In this document: piece after piece, positions 13,641 to 20,884 of the stretch | Layout of the letters: every line of letters begins with the position of its first letter | Position numbering within the stretch: position 1 is the first letter of the stretch | Origin: Streptomyces albidochromogenes | Lineage (GTDB): Bacteria; Actinomycetota; Actinomycetes; Streptomycetales; Streptomycetaceae | Direction of reading: 5' to 3' | Assembly (NCBI RefSeq): GCF_005981925.1 | Contig: NZ_VBVX01000025.1 | Location: 1-37,548, forward strand | Length of the DNA: 37,548 nt | Notes under the pieces: model-generated | Seen by the model: only the letters and a program-made list of their open reading frames with translations | What the model was told of the DNA's origin: nothing | The model's database searches: none | Program-made: the position numbers and the translations under genes

Positions 13641-15775
13641 TCCGCCTGCCCTCCACCCACGCCGCCATCACGGCCCCGCTCGTCGCCTCCAGCACCCGCT
13701 TCCCGGGCATCCCGATCGGCCGGTCCCTGCTGGACGGGCGCCCGTTCCACCTCTCCCCCGCCCTGACCGACGACCGCGTCCTGCCCTCTACGAACTGCCT
13801 TGCCCTCGGCGGACTCGGTTCGGGCAAATCCACGACGTCGAAGACGCGGGGCCATCGCGAGATCCGCGACCACGGTCACCAGTACGTCGTCATCGACTCC
13901 TTCGGAGAGGACAACTCCGGGGAATGGGCACCCCTGACCCGCTCCCTGCGAGGCAGGGTCATCAAGGCCGGGGACTTCACCCTGAACCCCTGCTCCGGCC
14001 TGTTCCCTACCGAGGTCCGCGAACAGCTCATCCGCTCGCTGATCGCCGCCGTCGAACCCACCGCCCTCACCCACCAGGCCACCCACGCACTCCAGCACGC
14101 CCTGAACCACCCCAAGGCGACGTCGCTGAACGGCCTGGTGGACGCCCTGGTCCAGCCTCAGGCGGGCAGGTGGCCGACCGCCAAACTGACCGAGTGGGGC
14201 GAGGGCGCAGCCATCGCGCTCTCCCGCTACACCGAAGGCAGCCTGCGCGGCCTGTTCGACGGCCAGGACGCCAGCCTCCCGGAGACAGACCTGCCGATCC
14301 TGTCCTTCGACTTCTCCCACCTGGACCGCAACTCCCCCGCGATCCCGTCGCTGATGGCCGCCATCTCCTGCTGGGCCGAACACGTCTGGCTGCCCCAGTC
14401 AACCGCCCCCCACCGACACCTCGTCCTCGAGGAGGCGTGGCAGATCCTGCTGTCGCCGGCCACCAGCGAACTGATCCAGCGACTCCTGAAGAACTCCCGT
14501 AAGGCCGGGTTATCGGTGGAAGCGGTCATGCACACGCTGTCCGACCTCGGCGCCGGCAAAGCCCAGGACCTGGCCCGCCTGATCGAGATCGCGCACGTCG
14601 GACGCCTCGGCCCGGAAGAGGCCGGCATCGTCGGCGCCCTGCTCGGCCTGCCCGCATGGGCCGTCGACAAGATCCCGACCCTGGAGCCGGGGCAGGCCGT
14701 GTGGAAGGTCGGCCCCGACTACGTCGACATCGTCCAGACCATCCTCACCGGGGAGGAGGCCGCACTGACTGACACATCATCGCGGCGCCGCCAGGCACAA
14801 CAGGCCCACCCGGTCGAACACGAAACCGATACGACTGCGACCGAGCCTGACGAGAGCATCGACGACGACCAGAGCCAGGACGTGGCGGCGCCGGTCGAAC
14901 AGGACCCCAGCGAGGGTGGTGACGCTGACTGGGACTGGGACATGCCCGTCAACGTCATCGACACCCGCCACCACGATGCCGTTCTGGCCGCCAGGGAGGG
15001 ACGGTGCAGCGAGGCCGCCCAACTCGCCGCCCTCGGGGAACGCGAGGACATCACCACCCACGGCATCAACTCCGACGAGGCCCTCTCGTGGCTCGCGACC
15101 CGGGCCCGGGTCGCGGAACTGTGCGGAAGCCCTGACCAAGCGGTGCGGCTGCGCGCTACCGTCACCCGCATGGGCAAGGACGTCGAGTGGTTCGATCGGA
15201 GCGGCGACAGCACGTCACCGGAGTGGTATCGCGGGCCCCAGCCCGAGCCGCCCACACCAACCGCAGACGACACTGCCCCGCCCACCCGTCGGCGCACGTG
15301 GCCCTACATCGCCGCAATCGCGGCCCTGGCCATCGCGGCGTCAGTCGTGTGGCAGAACGCCTCGGACGAGAAATCCCGCGAGGAACGCCAAGAGAAAGCC
15401 GCTGCGTACAAGGGCCGGTCGGGAGCCGCGCTTGACATCGACGGCGTCAATGCGGACTTGGTGGCCCGCTGGACCAAGGACAGGACCCGCGTGATTCTCG
15501 TGCTTAGTTCGTACTTCGATCAGGACGCCAGGTATCTGAGGATCGACGCATCAGACAAGAGCGCCAGCACTACCCGGGAGAACGATTACTTCCCCGAGGA
15601 CCCTGAGATCGCGATGCCGGTGAAGGACCCTCTCGCTGACGTGACGGTCCGGGTGGCGATCGGTGGAAAGAGCTGGAAGGAGGGCTCCCGGGCTCCTTCC
15701 CGGACAGTCCGCCTGTCCCCCACCGGTACTGCCTTCGACGCTGAGACCGGGAAGCAACTGCCCTCCGATCTATGA
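13637..15775 (+). CDS. VirB4-like type IV secretion ATPase with C-terminal membrane extension
   Basis: A 712-residue protein, start GTG 13637 overlapping the upstream stop. Walker A is GGLGSGKST (58-66) and Walker B LVLEEAW (262-268), with the Glu-Glu-Ala-Trp form typical of VirB4/TrbE; ARLIEIAHVGRLG follows. VirB4 powers assembly and substrate passage in type IV secretion. Walker A lies only 58 residues from the start, so the usual N-terminal domain is absent and is probably supplied by the preceding gene. Beyond residue 380 is an acidic linker, a helical part (445-520), a membrane segment (555-572, WPYIAAIAALAIAASVVW) and a roughly 140-residue tail that would lie outside. Residues 184-194 are encoded by the sequence matched by a CRISPR spacer of this window. 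Confidence 0.8.
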   Translation: MIRLPSTHAAITAPLVASSTRFPGIPIGRSLLDGRPFHLSPALTDDRVLPSTNCLALGGLGSGKSTTSKTRGHREIRDHGHQYVVIDSFGEDNSGEWAPLTRSLRGRVIKAGDFTLNPCSGLFPTEVREQLIRSLIAAVEPTALTHQATHALQHALNHPKATSLNGLVDALVQPQAGRWPTAKLTEWGEGAAIALSRYTEGSLRGLFDGQDASLPETDLPILSFDFSHLDRNSPAIPSLMAAISCWAEHVWLPQSTAPHRHLVLEEAWQILLSPATSELIQRLLKNSRKAGLSVEAVMHTLSDLGAGKAQDLARLIEIAHVGRLGPEEAGIVGALLGLPAWAVDKIPTLEPGQAVWKVGPDYVDIVQTILTGEEAALTDTSSRRRQAQQAHPVEHETDTTATEPDESIDDDQSQDVAAPVEQDPSEGGDADWDWDMPVNVIDTRHHDAVLAAREGRCSEAAQLAALGEREDITTHGINSDEALSWLATRARVAELCGSPDQAVRLRATVTRMGKDVEWFDRSGDSTSPEWYRGPQPEPPTPTADDTAPPTRRRTWPYIAAIAALAIAASVVWQNASDEKSREERQEKAAAYKGRSGAALDIDGVNADLVARWTKDRTRVILVLSSYFDQDARYLRIDASDKSASTTRENDYFPEDPEIAMPVKDPLADVTVRVAIGGKSWKEGSRAPSRTVRLSPTGTAFDAETGKQLPSDL
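14186..14217 (-). other. Protospacer in the virB4-like gene matched by a local CRISPR spacer
   Basis: The 32 bases match the spacer at 30212-30243 at 31 positions. The one difference is A at 14209 against C at 30235. It is the third base of an Ala codon (GCA/GCC), so the encoded LTEWGEGAAIA is unchanged. In crRNA orientation it is spacer position 9, just outside the seed. The triplet 5-prime of the protospacer is AGC, not the AAG preferred by E. coli type I-E. Confidence 0.9.
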
Positions 15776-15836
15776 GTCTCCTCCAGGACTGATATCTGCA
15801 GCTTCGCCTCAGCGTGATGCGCAACCCTCCCCCACG

Positions 15837-15867
15837 GGAGAGGGCCCGCCAGGCGGGCCCCATCTCC
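15837..15867 (+). terminator. Terminator of the type IV secretion operon
   Basis: GGGCCCGCC and GGCGGGCCC pair around a central A. Outer GGAGA and TCTCC extend the stem with a small bulge. It lies about 60 bp past the VirB4-like stop and separates the secretion operon from the lanthipeptide cluster. Confidence 0.7.
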
Positions 15868-16214
15868 TGTGCCCGGTTGTCCCGACCCGTCCCCGACGCC
15901 AGCAGCGGCCTCCGGTGACGGACCAGGCGACCGGCCGGCACCACCGACGCCTCGTCCCTGGCTGCAGGGAGCAGCCCATGGAACGCCGCGCTAGTCCGAC
16001 ATCGACCGCACCAGCCCCTGAACTCGATGAGTCGGCTGGCTGCAGCTGACGACCCAGACTTCCCGGCCCAAACCGTACGTCGCTGCTGCGTGCTGTGCGG
16101 CCCCCGGCCGGGGATGGCCAGGACCGTCCAAGCGAAGTAGCCACCTGGCTACGCTCCGCGCGATGGCCCCTGGTAGCCCCACCGGCAAGACCCCAACAAG
16201 TGAGGAGAGTTGAC
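15868..16214 (+). promoter_or_regulatory. Upstream region of the lanthipeptide cluster, no gene seen
   Basis: This 347-bp stretch holds no convincing coding region. It contains a CCCCGGCCGGGG palindrome near 16102-16113 and a GTAGCC-ACCT-GGCTAC hairpin at 16137-16152. The precursor ribosome site GAGGAGA lies just before 16215. No clear -10/-35 pair stands out. It probably carries the promoter for the precursor gene. Confidence 0.4.
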
Positions 16215-16397
16215 ATGTTAGACAAGACCGACCCCAGCGCCACGCAGGTGCGCGCTCAGACCCCGCAGTCGGCGACGTCGGACGGCTTCGAGCTGGACGT
16301 TGCTCTGCTGGAGGTAGCGGACCCGGCCAGCCTGACCAATCTGACCGATGACGGCTGTGGTTCCACCTGCGGCGCCTGCACCACCAACGTCGCCTGA
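16215..16397 (+). CDS. FxLD-family lanthipeptide precursor
   Basis: A 60-residue precursor, ATG 16215 after GAGGAGA at 6 nt. The leader carries FELD at residues 25-28, the F-x-L-D recognition motif that names this class I family. The C-terminal part ends LTDDGCGSTCGACTTNVA, with Cys 48, 52 and 55 and Ser/Thr at 44, 50, 51, 56 and 57. Thioether rings could link dehydrated Thr/Ser to the three Cys. Asp45-Asp46 are candidates for the isoaspartate-forming methyltransferase encoded downstream. The cleavage site is not obvious. Modification enzymes follow on the same strand. Confidence 0.92.
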   Translation: MLDKTDPSATQVRAQTPQSATSDGFELDVALLEVADPASLTNLTDDGCGSTCGACTTNVA

Positions 16398-16491
16398 TCG
16401 AGGGCTACGCCCATTCGGGCCGGTGTCGCCGTGCGAGGTCCGCGCGGCGGCACCGGCCGCTCCCCAACCCTGCATTTCCGCGGAGGTATAG

Positions 16492-19400
16492 GTGACTTAT
16501 CCGGCCCGAGCATTCCGATCCGGCAGTACCGCACTGGTGCGCGCCGCGGTGCACCAACTGCCGCCCGTCCCTGCATGGCCCGACCTGACCCAGCCCTCGG
16601 CTGAAGGTGTCGTGCAGCAGATCGCATGGCTGGGTGCAGTGTGGGCGGACGCCACTGTCAATGAAAGTCTGAGCCACGCCAGCCCCTCGCTCGCGGCGCA
16701 GGTGCAGGCCCTCTTCGACGCTGAGACTCCCCGTCCCCGAGACGTGCGGCGTGCCATGCTGTCCGTAGCTCGCTACCTGCTGCGGGCCCAATCCCGCGCC
16801 ACCCCTTTCGGCCACTTCGCCGGCGTAACCACTGCGAGACTTAGCGAGCAAGCCCGATCCGAGTGGGGAGCCAGAGACCACACCAAGGTCAGCGTCTCGG
16901 CAGAGTGGCTGACGGCGATCGTCACGCAGTTGGAGAGCCACTCCGAGCTGCTTGAGCGTCTTCCGGTCGTCGCCAACAGCACGTTGGCGACCCGAGGGGA
17001 CCGGCTGATCGTCCCCTACCAGGCGGATGCGGAAGGTAGGCGGACTCGGGCCGTGGAGGCTTCCCTGCTGCTGACCGATCCGGTCCGTGCCGTCCTTGCA
17101 GTGACGCGGGCCCCGGTTCCGGCCGGCTCCGTCGGGGCCAAGCTCCGGGCGGAGTTTCCCGCAGCAGGCCCGGAGAAGGTGACGAAGTTGATCAGGAACC
17201 TGGTGGGCCTGCGTGCCCTGATCACGAGTCTTCACGTGCCGAGCACGGAGACCGATCCCCTGGGCCAACTGCTGTCGCGGCTCGACGCTGTCGACGCGCA
17301 AAACGTGACGGCGGTTGCCCGGCTGGTGCGCGAACTGCACGCCATCCATCGCGCTCTCGCTGATTGCAGCACGCCCGCCGTTGAGCAGGGCCGCATCCGC
17401 CGGGCATCCGTCGCAGCGCGCCTGCGGGATGTGGTGCCGGGCCTGCGTCGCCACCCGCTGGCGATAGATGTCCGGCTGGACGCCGCGCTCGCCCTTCCGC
17501 CGGCAGTCGCCCGCGAGATCGAGGGCGCCGCCCTGGTCCTGACGCGGGTCAGCACCGCTCCGTACGGAACCGCGGCGTGGAAGGCGTATCACCAACGGTT
17601 CTACGAGCGGTTCGGCATCGGGTCGATGGTGCCCGTGCAGGACGTGGTCGCCGACAGCGGGATCGGCTACCCCGACAGCTACCCGGGGACCGCAAGCCGG
17701 GAGCGCCGTCCGCGGTTGTCCAGTCGCGACGAGGCGCTCTTACGGCTGGCGCAGCGCACCGTGCTCGAGGGCCGCGACGAAGTGGTCTTGGACGAGAATG
17801 TGGTGGCGTCCCTGGAGCTGGGACCCGAGCGCGTCCGTGTACCGCCGCACCTGGAGGTAGGGGTGCGCGTTCACGCGCAGAGCGTGGAGCACCTTCAGCG
17901 CGGGGACTTCCAGCTAGAGGTCGTGAGCGTGTCCCGTGGGGCTGGTGTCAGCACCGGGCGCTTCCTGTCGGTGCTGGATCCGCCCGAGCGGGCATCCTTC
18001 GTCTCGGAATTGGCCGAGCTTCCGGGTGCCGACTCGAATACTGTCGCCGCCCAGTTGTCGTTCCCTCCGCTGCTGCCGGAGAGCGCCCACATCGCTCGCT
18101 CCCCGCGGGTACTGCCCACGGTGATCAGCCTCGAGGAGCACCGTGAGCCCAGCGACGACGTGCTGACCGTCGAAGATTTGGCGGTTGGCTGCGACGGCCG
18201 CCGGATGTATCTGGCGGTGCCAGCGCGCGGCTACCGGATCGACCCGGTGGGGATGCACGCGCTGAACCTGCGCACCCACACCCCGCCGCTCGTGCGCTTC
18301 CTGACCGAGCTGGTCCGGGCGCAGTGCGCGCAGGTCACCACGTTCGACTGGGGCGCGGCCGCGACGATGCCGTTCCTGCCACGACTGCGTTACGGGCGCA
18401 CCGTACTGTCCCCAGCCCGCTGGAGGCTGGAGGCCGAAGAACTACCTGGTCCCGCCCAGCCGTGGCAGGAGTGGGACGACGCGTTCAACGCCTGGCGCTT
18501 CGGGCGGCGGCTGCCGCGGGAGGTGCACCTGGCAGAGGGCGATCGGCTCCTGGCATGCGACCTCGCCCATGTCGGTCATCGGGTACTGCTGCGTGAGCAC
18601 GTGAACCGGTCAGGCCTGGCCCTCCTCACCGAGGCGTCGAGTGAGTTCGGCTGGTGCGCGGGCCGGGCCCATGAGGTCGTCGTTCCGCTGAAGGCCGTCG
18701 CTCCGTCACCGTGGCCGCGCCTGCCCGCGCCGACCACGGCCCGGGTCATCGGCCACGACCAGGTGCAGGCCCCCGGTACGTCGTCGGTGCTGCTCTCCAG
18801 CCTGTACGGGGACATTCGCCGGCAGGACACCATCCTCAGCGGGCATCTTCCCGATCTGCTCGGCCGGCTCGGGCAACCGGCATGGTGGTTCATCCGCTTT
18901 CGCGACCCGGGTCAGCACTTGCGCGTCCGTATCGCTTTACCCGGCCCGGAGGCGTTCGCAGAGATGGCTGCCACGGTGAGCACGTGGGGCGACGAGCTGC
19001 GCCGCGCTGGGCTGCTGGCGGAGTTGCGCTACCCCACCTCGTACCCCGAGATGGGCCGCTGGGGCTCTGAGTCGGCCTGGAGCGCAGCAGAGGAAGTATT
19101 CCGTGCTGACTCGCGGGCCGTACTCGCCCAGCTGTCCCGACCGCACCGCCCGCACCGCCGCGTGCTGGTGGCCGCGCACACGGTAGCCATCGCCACGGCG
19201 TTCCTCGGCAGCACCGAGGCGGGCATGCGGTGGCTGATCAACCACATCCCGCCGAACGCTCCCAGCCCGGTGCCCCGCCCGCTGTTCACTGCAGCCGTCC
19301 GGCTCTCCGATCCTCGCGACGACTGGACGGCGCTGCGCTCGGCCCCGGGCGGTGACGCCATCGTGCAGGCGTGGGCGGAGCGCGATCAGGCCCTCGCCAC

Positions 19401-19587
19401 GTACCGCTGCCATTTCCCCGGCACGGACACCCAGGGAATCGCGATCGACGACGTCCTGACCTCGCTCCTGCACTGCCATTTCGTACGGGCTGTCGCCGTG
19501 GACTTCCCCGAGGAAGCCATCTGCCTCTACTTGGCGAGGGCCGCGGCCCTCGCCTGGACGGCCCGTTCCACCAGGAGGCCCATGTGA
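16492..19587 (+). CDS. Class I lanthipeptide dehydratase LanB, full length
   Basis: A 1031-residue enzyme that dehydrates Ser/Thr of the precursor, using glutamyl-tRNA in characterised LanBs. The N-terminal 700 or so residues form the glutamylation domain, with the family opening RSGSTALVRAAVHQLP, the motif YLLRAQSRATPFGHFAGVT (about 97-115) and FWG-like sequence later. The C-terminal 300 residues form the glutamate-elimination domain (WWFIRFRDPGQHLRVRIALPG; LLAELRYPTSYPEMGRWG). Length matches full, unsplit LanB. The start is GTG 16492 with GCGGAGG upstream. The stop overlaps the cyclase start by 4 nt. The 94-bp gap after the precursor gene lets precursor and enzymes be made in different amounts. 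Confidence 0.92.
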   Translation: MTYPARAFRSGSTALVRAAVHQLPPVPAWPDLTQPSAEGVVQQIAWLGAVWADATVNESLSHASPSLAAQVQALFDAETPRPRDVRRAMLSVARYLLRAQSRATPFGHFAGVTTARLSEQARSEWGARDHTKVSVSAEWLTAIVTQLESHSELLERLPVVANSTLATRGDRLIVPYQADAEGRRTRAVEASLLLTDPVRAVLAVTRAPVPAGSVGAKLRAEFPAAGPEKVTKLIRNLVGLRALITSLHVPSTETDPLGQLLSRLDAVDAQNVTAVARLVRELHAIHRALADCSTPAVEQGRIRRASVAARLRDVVPGLRRHPLAIDVRLDAALALPPAVAREIEGAALVLTRVSTAPYGTAAWKAYHQRFYERFGIGSMVPVQDVVADSGIGYPDSYPGTASRERRPRLSSRDEALLRLAQRTVLEGRDEVVLDENVVASLELGPERVRVPPHLEVGVRVHAQSVEHLQRGDFQLEVVSVSRGAGVSTGRFLSVLDPPERASFVSELAELPGADSNTVAAQLSFPPLLPESAHIARSPRVLPTVISLEEHREPSDDVLTVEDLAVGCDGRRMYLAVPARGYRIDPVGMHALNLRTHTPPLVRFLTELVRAQCAQVTTFDWGAAATMPFLPRLRYGRTVLSPARWRLEAEELPGPAQPWQEWDDAFNAWRFGRRLPREVHLAEGDRLLACDLAHVGHRVLLREHVNRSGLALLTEASSEFGWCAGRAHEVVVPLKAVAPSPWPRLPAPTTARVIGHDQVQAPGTSSVLLSSLYGDIRRQDTILSGHLPDLLGRLGQPAWWFIRFRDPGQHLRVRIALPGPEAFAEMAATVSTWGDELRRAGLLAELRYPTSYPEMGRWGSESAWSAAEEVFRADSRAVLAQLSRPHRPHRRVLVAAHTVAIATAFLGSTEAGMRWLINHIPPNAPSPVPRPLFTAAVRLSDPRDDWTALRSAPGGDAIVQAWAERDQALATYRCHFPGTDTQGIAIDDVLTSLLHCHFVRAVAVDFPEEAICLYLARAAALAWTARSTRRPM

Positions 19588-20858
19588 CCGCGCACCCCGC
19601 CCGCACGCTCGTCGACTCAATCGCCGACGGCCTCGCGCACCCCGATACCGCGCCAATCGGGACCTGCGGCACGGATTGGCGCCGCCAGTCCCTCGCCCAC
19701 GGGCTTCCCGGTATCGCCTTGCTGCATGTCGAACTCGCCGCCGCAGAGCTGACACCGTGGCAGCGCGCCCACGACTGGCTCACGGCCGCCACTCGGCTTC
19801 CCCTAACCAGCGGAAGGGACAGCCACCCTTACTACGGGGCACCCGCCCTGGCCCACGCCTTGGCCTGCGCTGCGGAGCGCCTGCCCGGAGCCTACGAACG
19901 CACCCTGGATGTACTGGACCGACAGTTGATCGCAGACACCCGCCGCCGTCTCGAGACAGCCCATCACCGAATCGAGGGCGGGCACCTGCCCGCCCTAGCG
20001 GAGTTCGACGCCATCCGGGGCCTCACCGGGTACGGCGCCTACCTCCTGCGCCGCGACCCGGCGAGCAACACCGTCCGCTCCGTCCTCGACTACCTCGTTC
20101 ACCTGACCAAACCACTCAGCCACCACGGGGAGGAGCTGCCGGGATGGTGGACGGGCTCGGGACCTTCCGGCCGCCTCGACCACCGATTCCCCGACGGGCA
20201 CGCCAACATGGGCGTCGCACACGGCATCGCTGGCGTTCTGGGCCTGCTGTCCCTCGCTGCCCAGAAGGGCACCGTCGTGGACGGCCAGCACGACGCCATC
20301 CGAATGATCTGCGCGTGGATGGACCAGTGGCAGACAGACACCGGCCAGGGCCCCGCGTGGCCATACTGGGTCACCCGCGCTGAACTGCGGACCGGCCATC
20401 CTCACCCATACGCAGCACAACGCCCGTCCTGGTGCTACGGCACCAGTGGCCTTGCGCGCATGCAGCAACTCGCCGCGCTCGCCCTGCGAGACTCCGGGCG
20501 CCAAGAAGCAGCGGAGAACGCGCTCATCAGCGCCCTGACCGATCGCGCCCAGCTCGCCGTAACGACCGACGTCGCCCTTTGCCACGGCTTCGCCGGTCTC
20601 GCCCACATCGCTGCTCGTGCGGCCGACGACGCCCTACCGTCAACCACCAGCCAGCTCCGCGCCCTGATCCCCGCCCTGCTGTCCGTCGTACACCCACCGG
20701 GCACCGACGCACAAGAAGCGACCACGCGACTCCTTCAGGCGCAAGACACAGGCCCGGGGCTCCTGGATGGAGCCGCCGGCATTGCCCTGGCCACGCTGGC
20801 GCCCAGCACTGCGGCCCCGCCCCACTCCGCCTGGGACGCCTGCCTGCTCACTGCCTGA
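19584..20858 (+). CDS. LanC-type lanthipeptide cyclase
   Basis: A 424-residue zinc enzyme that adds Cys thiols to dehydrated residues to close lanthionine rings. The family features are present: AHGIAGVLG with His 213, SWCYGTSGLA with zinc ligand Cys 284, and LCHGFAGLAH with zinc ligands Cys 333 and His 334. The start is GTG 19584, overlapping the LanB stop, with CAGGAGG upstream. Length fits the family (about 400). The overlap indicates translational coupling with the dehydratase. Confidence 0.92.
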   Translation: MTAHPARTLVDSIADGLAHPDTAPIGTCGTDWRRQSLAHGLPGIALLHVELAAAELTPWQRAHDWLTAATRLPLTSGRDSHPYYGAPALAHALACAAERLPGAYERTLDVLDRQLIADTRRRLETAHHRIEGGHLPALAEFDAIRGLTGYGAYLLRRDPASNTVRSVLDYLVHLTKPLSHHGEELPGWWTGSGPSGRLDHRFPDGHANMGVAHGIAGVLGLLSLAAQKGTVVDGQHDAIRMICAWMDQWQTDTGQGPAWPYWVTRAELRTGHPHPYAAQRPSWCYGTSGLARMQQLAALALRDSGRQEAAENALISALTDRAQLAVTTDVALCHGFAGLAHIAARAADDALPSTTSQLRALIPALLSVVHPPGTDAQEATTRLLQAQDTGPGLLDGAAGIALATLAPSTAAPPHSAWDACLLTA

Positions 20859-20884
20859 CCCGCCCACCACCTCGTGAGGACCGG

